Shown in pieces: positions 37,503 to 46,260 of a DNA stretch of 64,000 bases. Origin of the DNA: Meandrina meandrites (Eukaryota > Cnidaria > Anthozoa > Scleractinia > Meandrinidae); NCBI GenBank assembly GCA_963693305.1, contig OY855906.1, positions 11,464,102 to 11,528,101 on the forward strand. The letters run 5' to 3'. Each line of letters begins with the position of its first letter. Position 1 is the stretch's first letter. The notes beneath the pieces are model-generated. The model did not search any database and had not been told where the DNA came from. It was given only the letters and a program-made list of their open reading frames with translations. The position numbers and the translations under genes were made by a program.

Positions 37503-38773
37503 TGGGCTTTTCACGGATTTTAAGAGATTTTTGAACAGCCAAAATTAATATTTGTGGGGTAGGAAACCTAAAACCAATGGGCCATTTTTATTAAATGTAA
37601 ACTTTAAACTTTAGCAAAGGCCAACGGACAGAACAAAGGAATCGGATCCTGTTGGATCTAATCAGCTACATGTAGTGATACAAGCAACTGAAAAACAGAA
37701 AAGTTGAAGTCAGGCCGTGCCTGACGAAATATTGGAAACACAATAGTTCAATCCAACCGTACGGTTTCTGTTTTTCATTTTTATTAACAATTGCTCTATT
37801 AGAGCACTTTTCAAAGACAATGGGTTAAGGCGGGGGTTCACCCGATTTTGAGTGAAATTTTAAGAGGTTTAAAGAAGGGATAGAAGAAAGAAAATTATTT
37901 TTAGAACACCACCAGACAGTTGACCCACACTCAAGAGCACCCCAGGTTGTCAGGGGACTGTTTGGGTGTCCATCTACTAATTTTTAACTTCAAATTCTAA
38001 TTTTAAAATCACATTTAATCTTAATATTTCTTATTTCTCCAAATTTTACTAATCACTTGAGAAAAACCATCTCTTCCCAAACATCCCCAAAAATCACTCA
38101 AAAATTAACAAAACACCGCTAAACATAGCTTTGTGAAATGGGCGTATGGTTTTTGAACGAGATATTCGCATTATCCCCAAGCTTAGCGGTGGAAAACGGA
38201 CTTCGGGTGTACCCCGGCCTTATAAAGTTGGTCGTACTACATAAAAAGTAAACTTTGTGAGACACCAACACGACTAGAACCGATATAGTGGGATTGCAAC
38301 CGTGGACAGCTGTTTCGTTCTTTTTGGAACTTTTTTTCTTGTCCCCCGAAACACGTGATGTGGCAGTGCGTGATTCGGGGGACAAGTGAGTTCAAAGTAC
38401 GGAACTTGATATAGTGTACATTGGGCAATCTATTTGCGTTGGCTCTTTCGCTGGCGTTATTTAGATTTGCTACACCGTGCTGACGAGTTCCAAAAAGAAC
38501 GAAACAGATGTCCACGGTTGCAATCCCACTATATCGGTTCTAGTCGTGTTGGTGTCTCACAAAGTTTACTTTTTATGTAGTACGATCAGCCTTGCAGTAT
38601 TGTTTGTCATTTATCATTTTCACGCTGATCAGATCCCTTGCTGGATCCTACATTAGCAGCATTTTCGTTTGCGGTCCCTTGCTTTAAAGTTGTGCTTATA
38701 AAGTTGCCTACCACTAATTTCAGAACAGTTTAGACCAAAAATCTGCAAAGTTCCCGTGACGTAGCTCCTTTAA
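37503..38773. repeat. Nested MITE cluster
   Basis: The outer element (37503-37830 and 38690-38773) matches the MITE at 7353-7732. Inside lie a copy (37832-38222) of the element at 8215-8556, in opposite orientation, and the foldback at 38229-38588. Insertion order inferred: outer first, inner two later. Confidence 0.6.
38229..38588. repeat. Foldback element with arms of about 103 bp
   Basis: The left arm (38229-38332) and right arm (38486-38588) are near-perfect inverted repeats (ggtcgtactacataaaaagt at the left end). The loop has its own hairpin (cttgtcccccgaa and ttcgggggacaag, 38338-38386). Confidence 0.9.
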
Positions 38774-39318
38774 CATTAACTTTATTGAGTTTTTAGCCGA
38801 GGTGTAATTTAGATATATATTTTTCAACGCTTTATTTATAATCCTCGTGGATTTCAATATATTTCTTGACCACGAACACATTACTCATTAGGTTGGTCTG
38901 CCTGTGAATCCCATTCTCATCTGGGAGTCTGGAACGGGTTATAGATCTTTTGCACCCTTCTCCAACCCCTTCTCCCCTGGGGCTATTTTACCCTGAATCT
39001 GACAATGAATGCCAAGACCTTTAGAGACCTGCCTTCCTATCATGAACAAGCTCTCGCGTAACAATACGGTCTAAGTGGATGTATGTGACAGGTAATGAAG
39101 GCAAAACTGTTGTAGAACTTGAAATGAGGAAAACCGTCGATCTCACCTCCCCGATGGGGTGCACAGAGTATTTTTGAGTCTGCGTTGCGCGGGAGAAATT
39201 CTACACCTCGAGCGAACGATTCGAACATGAGGAAGACTTAGACAGAGCTGTGTGTTTTTAGATCGGATCTTCATGAGCTGAAATAACAAACTTGTAATCA
39301 CTTAAGCTAACTATCACC

Positions 39319-39895
39319 ATGGTGAACTTTCGAGGATTCTTCTTGCCCAAAGAAAAGGACTTGAACGAAGATCGAGCGGACTCAGACGGAGAAAGTGAAA
39401 GTGACAATGACGATTTCGAAAACCCCGATTACAGCGATATTATTCAGATCGCCAGAGGTAAATATCAGTCTTACGCACCGTCCAAAATACGGTATGCCGC
39501 AGAAAAGTTACAAGAACTAGAGGAACGTAATGGCAGTTTTATTTTAAAGGAGGAAAAGGTTGTACGCGCTCGGTTTGACAGCACGTTCACACAGCCATGG
39601 TGGATGGTCGAGGTGATTGAAATCAACACGGGTTCGAGAACGCAACGGACAGAAAAGATTCCTTCCTACAGCATTCGATGCGACGACTGGGTCGACAAAT
39701 CGCTGTTATCGTTGTTCATGACGAAAGGATGTTGTGTACATGAGCAGCATGTCGCTTCCTTCTTAGAATTTATCGAAGGTAGAAAGTTGAGTCCGACGTT
39801 TGTGGATCTGCTAGGGAACTTGAGGGAATTCGCGAGCAGCAGTGAAATCAACAACGAAATTGCTGACCAGATTCGAGCAAGTTTTGCTTCCAGAC
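39319..39895 (+). CDS. HELB-like N-terminal exon (paralogue, partial)
   Basis: It encodes about 192 residues up to a splice donor (cagac|gtaagtg) and ends in phase 1, exactly as HELB exon 1. It aligns end to end with that exon: an acidic stretch after a short N-terminus, QPWWMVEV against QPWWMVDL, SYSIRCDD against SYSYRADN, then LLSLFMTKGC and EQHVASFLEFIE. No exon 2 or helicase exon follows before the window ends. The putative intron is occupied by the nested mobile elements from 40084. It could be the first exon of a second HELB gene continuing past 63997, or an orphaned duplicate. The open frame and good donor argue against long decay. Confidence 0.75.
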
Positions 39896-40172
39896 GTAAG
39901 TGTATGGCGTACTTTTGTTTTTGTTTTTTCGCTAATTATAGCTGCTTTCTTTGAAAGTTTTTATTCTGGACAAGCAGTCACGCATGTCACGCAAACGTCA
40001 TGAAACAAACAAGTTTTTGATTGTGTTCAATTGGCAAACAGTTGGGTGAGTTTGATTATGTTTGATTACCAAACCAATTCTAAGGCCCCATCCACACTAA
40101 TCCAGATAAATTTGAAAACATAGTTTTCACCCCGAAAACAGATTGTTTTCCGTCCACACTATTGTTTTCATA

Positions 40173-40177
40173 TCATT
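40173..40177 (+). repeat. Polinton target-site duplication, left (TCATT)
   Basis: tcatt directly precedes the left TIR and recurs at 57847-57851 directly after the right TIR. Polintons usually make 6-bp duplications. Here five bases match, and the sixth would need one change. Confidence 0.8.
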
Positions 40178-40503
40178 AGTAGGGTAGGAAGGCCGGCACT
40201 AGCTCATTTCATTGAAATCTGACCGAGGAAAAATCAAATTCTCCCTTAATTCCTCAACAAATTTTTCTCGTACCCTCCCAAGATAAAAATCCTCGATGAA
40301 TTCAATGTATCTTGTGAAAGTGAAATTTCAGCTTAAAGGAATCTTTCATGATTAATAAGTATGGAGAAACAGACCGTAAAACAGTTGAAGGCTCTCGCCA
40401 AAGAGCGAGGCATCAAAGGTTATTACAGAATGCGTAAAGCCAAGTTGATCGAGGCGTTGGGTACGGTTGATGATTCGAGTGAGATTTTTTACTCGGCGAA
40501 TGA
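40178..40503 (+). repeat. Polinton left terminal inverted repeat, 326 bp
   Basis: It begins agtagggtaggaaggccggc and extends through the first 47 codons of the gene at 40361. It includes a cttaaagg box at about 40334 and the ATG. Confidence 0.95.
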
Positions 40504-40963
40504 TGTGTTTAACCTTGGAGATGACAAAGAGAAAAAAGAAAGAAAAAAATGCCCTCATGGAAAACAAAAACATCAATGCAGAGATTGTAAAGGATCACAG
40601 ATCTGCCCTCATGATCGAGTTATTTATAGTTGTAAAGACTGTATGGGGTGTCTTCACGGAAGATTGAAAAAATATTGTAAAGAGTGTAAAGGCAGCGCCA
40701 TCTGTGAGCATAATCGAGTAAAGTACATATGTAGAGAGTGTGGAGGTAAAGGAATCTGCCCTCATGGTCGGCGTAAATCTAATTGCAAAGACTGCAAAGG
40801 CAGTGAAATCTGTCAACATAATCGAAAGAGATACGATTGTAAAGAGTGCGGTGGAAAAGGCATCTGTCCTCACAAGAGACAGAGAGCTTTCTGTAAAGAT
40901 TGTGGAGGGTCGCAGATCTGTCCACACGGAAGACAGAAGTCAAGATGTAAAGAATGCAAGTGA
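40361..40963 (+). CDS. SAP-like N-terminus fused to eight C-x-H...C-x-x-C zinc repeats
   Basis: A protein of 200 residues. Residues 1-47 lie in the terminal repeat and are almost identical to the start of the DNA polymerase (one Lys/Glu difference); their helix pattern resembles a SAP/HeH DNA-binding motif. After a Lys-rich linker come eight units of about 18 residues of the form C-[PLEQ]-H-x-[RK]-x4-C-[RK]-[DE]-C-x-G. Each has three Cys and one His, enough to bind one zinc. I recall similar repeats from giant-virus and algal proteins, with function unknown. Nucleic-acid binding is an inference. The gene is convergent with its neighbour, 54 bp apart, and uses the promoter inside the left terminal repeat. 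Confidence 0.85.
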   Translation: MEKQTVKQLKALAKERGIKGYYRMRKAKLIEALGTVDDSSEIFYSANDVFNLGDDKEKKERKKCPHGKQKHQCRDCKGSQICPHDRVIYSCKDCMGCLHGRLKKYCKECKGSAICEHNRVKYICRECGGKGICPHGRRKSNCKDCKGSEICQHNRKRYDCKECGGKGICPHKRQRAFCKDCGGSQICPHGRQKSRCKECK

Positions 40964-41017
40964 ACCCCTACTTTATTTTTCATAACTTGAGTCTAGTTAT
41001 GAAAATTCTCATCTCAT

Positions 41018-42604
41018 TCATCGAAACATATACCAAGCTAATCCGCCAGCGATAATTGTCAATACCGCAAGATTAATCTCATGTTTTGTTGAGTCGGGCT
41101 TAGCCGGCGGCGGTTTAGGAGGCTCTTTCTCTTCAACCACAGGTTTACTCTTATTCTCTGCAACCTTCTTTTTCACTACCGAAGTGTGAGGTAACAAAAC
41201 CTTACTCTCTCCGAGGTTATGTTTTATTCCGACCGGCACAGTCTTCAAATTAACATCTAAATTGACACCCAATTTCATGGTCGGTTCAACACGTTTCAGT
41301 CTATTGTTATAACCGATCGTGCTCTCTGTATTGATCACCATTCTCGAAGGCATCAACCACGTACCGGGAGAGACGGCAAGATCGAGCTTAACTTTAGCCT
41401 CCTGTACAGCGAGTTGAAATCTCTGTACACTCTTACTTATGTCCGGCTGTTTAATCGCATCCTCCAATAACACGAGAAACTCTTGTCGAACCTCCTGCGC
41501 ACTTCCCGTGTTTCCGAGAATTCCGCTTCGAACGTTCACCTGCGCACCCAATACGCAGTAGACTAAAGCTTCGATCGATTGATTTAATCTCGCCTGACCG
41601 GCGTTTGTCAATCCGTTAGATACACGAGACAGAAAGTACTCGTAACCATTATCAATATCTTTGTTCAATATGTACTGCAGAAGATTGCCTTTCGATCCCT
41701 CTCCTCCCTCTTCGCTAAATTTAAAAAATCCCGGATAGGAAGAATCGGCCTTAGACGGTCCTTGATAAGAGACCCAAATGTACACAGATCCCAACCCGTG
41801 ATTCTCTCCGTTATGGCAGCGAAAGTCAGAATCGGTCGAAATATTAAACTCTTTGCAGATCCTCTTATAAGAAGGAATGTCGTATCTGTTATCCTTTTCA
41901 TTAAAGGGTGGATCACCGGGTAAAGCGATCGAACTCTGTATTCCCCCCATCTGAAACAGGATTCTCCTTATAGTGAAGTATACGTGAAACCAGAGAATAG
42001 CTCGTATCTGCGGGGGAAGTTTGAGTTCATGGTCAGTCAAGTCGATTCCTCCCATCTTCTCCTCTAATAAGAGACGCAGGCTTACCCCGCAACCTGTCGT
42101 TGCACACCAGACAGCGAAGTTAAGCTGCTGTGGCCAATACCGCATATTCGGTCCTGCCAACCACTCATGGGACTCTTTTGAAGAGGTGTGTTTAATCGTT
42201 GTATTCGTAAATATATCTCTGACGGGTACAGAGAAATAATCTGTTGGCGTAGCGAAGATCTGAAGTTTACTTAACTTCTCTCTCAAGTTGAGGCTTTTAA
42301 GTGGTCGACTCTCACTGAAATCGATCGCAGGAATCGGTAAAGAGGGATGAGGATTCAGTGTCAACTCCAAAGGAAAATCCACGGGAAGACCCAACGCTTT
42401 TTTCATCTCGTCGGGAAAGTACAGACTGTACATAAACTTACTCTTATCAAAGACTTCATACTCTGAACCGTCCCTTCCGACGAATCTGACATGCTCTTCT
42501 TTATTCTCTCTATCGTATCTTTCGAATACTCGTAGGAATTTAGACAGGACGGCATGGGGATACCGTTCGAGAAATCTATTCCATAAAGTTTTATCATCGC
42601 TCAT
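41018..42604 (-). CDS. Conserved Polinton protein, 528 residues, C-terminal membrane anchor
   Basis: The function is not known to me. The central region (NFAVWCATTGCGVS, WFHVYFTIRRIL, NHGLGSVYIWVS) is one I recall as recurring with the same type of capsid gene in invertebrate elements, which suggests a virion structural role. The C-terminal part has a proline-rich linker (about 485-505) and a hydrophobic helix (about 508-526) ending YMFR at the very end, a tail-anchor layout. A cttttt-aaa box lies about 20 nt before the ATG. It is the last gene of the minus-strand block. No damage is seen. Confidence 0.8.
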   Translation of the reverse strand: MSDDKTLWNRFLERYPHAVLSKFLRVFERYDRENKEEHVRFVGRDGSEYEVFDKSKFMYSLYFPDEMKKALGLPVDFPLELTLNPHPSLPIPAIDFSESRPLKSLNLREKLSKLQIFATPTDYFSVPVRDIFTNTTIKHTSSKESHEWLAGPNMRYWPQQLNFAVWCATTGCGVSLRLLLEEKMGGIDLTDHELKLPPQIRAILWFHVYFTIRRILFQMGGIQSSIALPGDPPFNEKDNRYDIPSYKRICKEFNISTDSDFRCHNGENHGLGSVYIWVSYQGPSKADSSYPGFFKFSEEGGEGSKGNLLQYILNKDIDNGYEYFLSRVSNGLTNAGQARLNQSIEALVYCVLGAQVNVRSGILGNTGSAQEVRQEFLVLLEDAIKQPDISKSVQRFQLAVQEAKVKLDLAVSPGTWLMPSRMVINTESTIGYNNRLKRVEPTMKLGVNLDVNLKTVPVGIKHNLGESKVLLPHTSVVKKKVAENKSKPVVEEKEPPKPPPAKPDSTKHEINLAVLTIIAGGLAWYMFR

Positions 42605-42701
42605 ATCTATTTATCAATCATATCTTTTTAAACGAAGTAAGGATTATAGGGAGGATCTCTAAATGACTCATCTCTCGACAAGACTATCAGGCAGTTACAG
42701 C

Positions 42702-43304
42702 TCACTCTGACTGGGCGAGTTTTTTTAACATCTCTGCACGAATCTCTTCCTCCATCTTTTTTACATCCACCTGCGGAAGCGTCGGTGTTGGCTGCTTTAT
42801 GTTTTTTTCTCTTATAGATCTCTTCATCTCATAATACTTTTCATACTCTGATTTTATCAGAACAAACTCTTCATGACTTATTTTATTATCCGTCAACGAT
42901 TTAGAGACGACGTCTTTTATCGTGTTTATCTTCGCTTGACAGACAGAGACGGTCTTTTCATGCTTACTCACCTTTCGGGATACAGCTTTTGCAAGACTCG
43001 CTGTCGCTACGCTCGTCAAGGCACAGACACCCCCGACCACACCTAATGCGACCGATACGGGAAGACCGACTTCGGTAAGTCCCGTTCCCAACCCTCCTCC
43101 GCAGAGAGCGACAGAGAGAGTTCCGCTGCCTGTAGACAGATTGAGTAATGCACTCCTTGCACGCTTATACTTTTTGTATATTTTTTCACAATCCTGAAGA
43201 TCCTTCTCGAGAAGGGATAACCAATCTGCGCACTGTTTTAATCTGAAGTTATCACCGGTGCCTTCGGTCGGCAACTGAGGGTATATCTCTCTGTAACTAT
43301 CCAT
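42702..43304 (-). CDS. Small membrane/coiled-coil protein, 200 residues
   Basis: The N-terminal 60 residues are charged and helical. Then comes a Gly/Ala/Val-rich hydrophobic region (about 65-105, GVVGGVCALTSVATASLAKA), followed by KISHEEFVLIKSEYEKYYEMK and a helical tail. I recall similar proteins in cnidarian elements, without a function. The ATG follows the stop of the upstream gene with no spacer (TAA directly followed by ATG) and has no TTTAAAG box of its own, so it is probably translated from the upstream transcript. Confidence 0.75.
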   Translation of the reverse strand: MDSYREIYPQLPTEGTGDNFRLKQCADWLSLLEKDLQDCEKIYKKYKRARSALLNLSTGSGTLSVALCGGGLGTGLTEVGLPVSVALGVVGGVCALTSVATASLAKAVSRKVSKHEKTVSVCQAKINTIKDVVSKSLTDNKISHEEFVLIKSEYEKYYEMKRSIREKNIKQPTPTLPQVDVKKMEEEIRAEMLKKLAQSE

Positions 43305-44219
43305 TTACTTTCTATTCTTCTTATTTTTAACCTTCTCAATGAAGTAGACAACGACAGCGACTATCAACAACCACGCATTCTTTGCGAGAAAACCGATCGC
43401 CTCGCCCGCTGTTTTAAAGATGAAACTTGCGATCGCACCGATCATTCCGGGAAGTATCTCTCCCAGTTTTTTTCCTAAAGCTTTAAAACCGTTACCGATA
43501 CCTTTACCGAGTTTTGACAGACCGCTCTTAAGATTAGATACGATCACACCGATCACTGCACCCACAGCAGAGAGAACAGCGAACGCTGTAAAACCGTACT
43601 TTTTAAAGATAGCCTTCACTCTATCTCTGATTGACATTCTCTCCTCTATCACTTCGTTCTCCCTCTCCAGATTCTCTATCTCCTCTCTCTGCTGTTCAAT
43701 GTTACGATCGATGTTCTCTCTCTGATCATCTCTTGCATCTTTACGAGAAGACTCGAGATCTTTGACTTTCTCTCTTCGCCTCGTTATCTCATTTTCGTTA
43801 CCCTCGATAACTTTCTCTGCGGTGGGCCCTAAACTCTCTTTTATGGTCTTAGGTAATTTTTCATTAAGTTCACCATTCGGTTTAAAAAGAGGGTAACTCT
43901 TACCTCCCTTTCTTTTCATTCTCACGACCACTCGATCATACTCGTCAATGTCAGATGTGAAAGAGGAGTTGACAGGATTGACCTTCGGATACTTATCTCG
44001 GATTCTTTCCCAAGCGTCATCTCTTCTCTCTTCTCTCCGTATAAGCGGAGTGTTCTCATCCCAATTATCAATAAAAGAGGTCTCCTCTCGGTAGTTGGGA
44101 TTGTCGTAACCTCTTCTCGATGTCGAGGTCATCGGTATCGATTCTCCCTCATCGTCGTCACCGGGGTCAGTAGGTTCAAAAGGATTATCTCTGTCAGTCT
44201 CTGTCGGGTCAACGTCCAT
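43305..44219 (-). CDS. Coiled-coil protein with C-terminal amphipathic and hydrophobic helices, 304 residues
   Basis: The N-terminal 120 residues are acidic and probably disordered. Residues about 140-200 form a charged coiled coil (NIEQQREEIENLERENEV). The last 100 residues have hydrophobic stretches (FAVLSAVGAVIGVIVSNL; GMIGAIASFIF; LLIVAVVVYFIE) interleaved with Gly/Lys-rich amphipathic segments. Such helices suggest a membrane-active or membrane-bound virion protein; this is inference, with no family assigned. An attttaaaag box lies upstream (44247-44255). Confidence 0.75.
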   Translation of the reverse strand: MDVDPTETDRDNPFEPTDPGDDDEGESIPMTSTSRRGYDNPNYREETSFIDNWDENTPLIRREERRDDAWERIRDKYPKVNPVNSSFTSDIDEYDRVVVRMKRKGGKSYPLFKPNGELNEKLPKTIKESLGPTAEKVIEGNENEITRRREKVKDLESSRKDARDDQRENIDRNIEQQREEIENLERENEVIEERMSIRDRVKAIFKKYGFTAFAVLSAVGAVIGVIVSNLKSGLSKLGKGIGNGFKALGKKLGEILPGMIGAIASFIFKTAGEAIGFLAKNAWLLIVAVVVYFIEKVKNKKNRK

Positions 44220-44258
44220 GATTCTTTACTTGATAAGTAAAGAATCTTTTAAATTGCT

Positions 44259-44669
44259 TTACAAAAATTTACTCGCCAAATAACCCAACGCCAACATCCC
44301 TCCTCCGACGTAGGCCATCTCACCCACTCTCTGATCATCACTCGGTCGGTAGTAATCAGAGAGTCGAGGTTCTTGAAGAGAGTAATCAGGATGTGTCTGA
44401 GAGTAGAGTTTAAAAGCCTCATCAGTGTTCGAGAGATTCTGTGAAGCCTGATGCTCTTCATCTCTCTGCTGATTATACCAATCCAAAAGTCTCTGTCTCT
44501 TCTCTTGGTAAGCTGCGTAATCTCTTTGATACTTTTCCAAGGCTTTATCGTGTCGAATTCTCTCTGTGTCCGTATTCGATCCGCTCAGATACTTTGCCAA
44601 ATACGATCCTCCGACAAAGGCGGTGGCGTTCAACACTGCTCCACCTATCATTAACGCAATGGTCGCCAT
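44259..44669 (-). CDS. Small protein with two hydrophobic termini, 136 residues
   Basis: It has an N-terminal hydrophobic segment (MIGGAVLNATAFVGGSYLAKYL), a charged helical middle (YAAYQEKRQRLLDWYNQQRD) and a C-terminal glycine-rich hydrophobic segment (GGGMLALGYLASKFL). The family is unknown. It lies between the 304- and 71-residue genes in the same orientation. A gataaagg-like box about 22 nt before the ATG is a weak version of the element's promoter motif. Confidence 0.7.
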   Translation of the reverse strand: MATIALMIGGAVLNATAFVGGSYLAKYLSGSNTDTERIRHDKALEKYQRDYAAYQEKRQRLLDWYNQQRDEEHQASQNLSNTDEAFKLYSQTHPDYSLQEPRLSDYYRPSDDQRVGEMAYVGGGMLALGYLASKFL

Positions 44670-44725
44670 TTATTATTAATAAATAGATAAACCTTTATCT
44701 ATGAATATTATTGGTGAAACCTTTA

Positions 44726-44941
44726 TTAAGATGGAGGAATTTTCTGTTTCTCCAAATACTCTTTCAAGTACATACTTCCTGACAAGACAGCGACCCATTT
44801 ACCGTAGTTGACAATGCTTGATGATGGGTCGTTTATAAATGATTCTTTCATAGCCTTCTTAGCAATGTATCCGACTCCCGCGGAGAGGCCGATCAGAACG
44901 GATGCATCAGTGACGGTCTTCACAAGTCTATTCTCTGACAT
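44726..44941 (-). CDS. 71-residue protein sharing the N-terminal module of the fibre protein
   Basis: It aligns with the first 60 residues of the gene at 45242-46216: DASVLIGLSAGVGY against DASVLIGISSGFGY, then DPSSSIVNYGKWVAVLSGSMYLKEYL against DPSTSITDYLKWVG...YLKDYM. It probably arose by partial duplication. The hydrophobic stretch suggests membrane or capsid anchoring. A tttaaagat box lies 20 nt before the ATG (44962-44968). Confidence 0.75.
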   Translation of the reverse strand: MSENRLVKTVTDASVLIGLSAGVGYIAKKAMKESFINDPSSSIVNYGKWVAVLSGSMYLKEYLEKQKIPPS

Positions 44942-44974
44942 TTTTACTCTTCAGAGATTATCTTTAAATAGTTC

Positions 44975-45220
44975 TCACAAAAATGTGTCATAAGAATTTC
45001 CTTCACTCTTCTCCTCTTCGATTCTATTCAACTCACGTTCTCTGAGTTCATCCTTACCATCAATCTTTATGATCATTCGGTGATAATACTCTCCGCACCA
45101 TTTACACACTCCTCCGCCTTCGGGTATCGTAAATCCACAGACGCAGTGTTCTTTCGGTGAACGAAACGTTAGATAAATACCGAAGGCAATGATGGTCATT
45201 ATTAAAACCTTACCCCACAT
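44975..45220 (-). CDS. 81-residue membrane protein with a zinc-ribbon-like motif
   Basis: The N-terminal helix KVLIMTIIAFGIYLTF is followed by C-x-C-x10-C-x2-C (HCVCGF...CKWCGEY), then a charged tail. The family is unknown. A gattaaag box lies about 20 nt before the ATG and overlaps the stop of the preceding gene. Confidence 0.7.
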   Translation of the reverse strand: MWGKVLIMTIIAFGIYLTFRSPKEHCVCGFTIPEGGGVCKWCGEYYHRMIIKIDGKDELRERELNRIEEEKSEGNSYDTFL

Positions 45221-45241
45221 TTTAAATAGGGGAGTAAATCT

Positions 45242-46216
45242 TTAATCGATCTTATTTATAAGAATCATACCGAACTTTTTATACCCGTTACCCAAACCGT
45301 CAAAGATGGTTCTGTCATCTGAGGTCTGTATGGACAGTTTTGTGTCTTTGTAAATATCTAAAACGGAGATAAAATTATACGTTTTCCAACCCTTGCCTGT
45401 GTTGGGTACCGTGATGTTAATATTATCGCTAAGACTCAGAAAGGGTGCGGGATTCAGTATGAACTGAACGGTTCCGTTATCGTCTTCCTCATCGAGGGTC
45501 TTCAAACCATCGATCAGAGATATCGAGTAGACTCCCGGATTCTTGATTATTATTTTCTCATAGTCCTCCTCATTCACAACGAAATCAGAGGGATCACTCT
45601 GTCTGGTGTATCGAGTATGATCCTCTGTTCCGTTTGCGAAGAATTTGATAAAGCTATCATTGTTATGTTTGAGATAACCTTTGTAAAAGACTTTTTTGGG
45701 AACGGATTCATCCACATAATTTTTTATCTCGCTCATCTTTCGCAGGGTGATCGATTCGTTTTTGTCAACGGTTCTGTTGACATAATTGACATTCGCCGCG
45801 TGATTGACGTCTTCGGGTTCAGGGGTCTTAAGGTTATGTATTGAATTCTCTCCCATGTCGAGATCTCCCTTCCTGATAACCTTATCGTCGACGTAACTTT
45901 TATTGACTGCGTCTCTATCACCAACGGGATTGGCAAGGTTAATTACTCTCTTCAATTTGAGATCGAGATTCTTCGGTGTCTTCTCTTTTGCCTGCGGTTT
46001 CTTCTTTGAATTAAGGGAATCGATCCTCTTCAGTATCTCTTCTCTCTGCATATAATCTTTCAAGTAAATACTTCTGGAGAGGATTCCTACCCATTTAAGG
46101 TAGTCTGTAATGCTTGTTGAGGGGTCATCCATATTGACGAAGTAACCGAACCCTGAGGAGATACCTATAAGAACGGAGGCGTCATAGATAGTCTTGAAGA
46201 TCTTCTCTTTCGACAT
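45242..46216 (-). CDS. Fibre-like protein with phage-tail-type repeats, 324 residues
   Basis: It has an N-terminal hydrophobic module (1-60) shared with the 71-residue protein, then a Lys-rich linker. Next come two repeats of the phage tail-fibre type (LANPVGDRDAVNKSYVDDK, about 100-120; LKTPEPEDVNHAANVNYVNR, about 130-150), a third YVDE segment, and a C-terminal region of about 140 residues predicted as beta-rich. In phages such D-A-x-N-K-x-Y-V-D repeats form the trimeric stalk of receptor-binding fibres. By analogy this is the likely attachment protein, with the N-terminal module tethering it. That role is inference. A tttaaag box lies 19 nt before the ATG. Confidence 0.75.
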   Translation of the reverse strand: MSKEKIFKTIYDASVLIGISSGFGYFVNMDDPSTSITDYLKWVGILSRSIYLKDYMQREEILKRIDSLNSKKKPQAKEKTPKNLDLKLKRVINLANPVGDRDAVNKSYVDDKVIRKGDLDMGENSIHNLKTPEPEDVNHAANVNYVNRTVDKNESITLRKMSEIKNYVDESVPKKVFYKGYLKHNNDSFIKFFANGTEDHTRYTRQSDPSDFVVNEEDYEKIIIKNPGVYSISLIDGLKTLDEEDDNGTVQFILNPAPFLSLSDNINITVPNTGKGWKTYNFISVLDIYKDTKLSIQTSDDRTIFDGLGNGYKKFGMILINKID

Positions 46217-46260
46217 TTATCTTAAGAGAGAAGATCTTTAAATCACGACGTAGGAGAAGT

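Larger units (their letters stand above)
34675..39318. other. Intergenic region between HELB and the HELB-like exon
   Basis: No gene is seen. It contains G17 at 36697-36713, C12 at 37245-37256, a split copy of the ttaaggggct MITE (about 37503-38773) with further elements nested inside, and unique-looking AT-rich sequence. The small open frames here show no family features. Confidence 0.6.

Noticed and set aside
39896..39954. HELB-like exon as a complete 211-residue gene
   Set aside because: The last 20 residues follow a strong donor and are hydrophobic nonsense compared with the paralogue.
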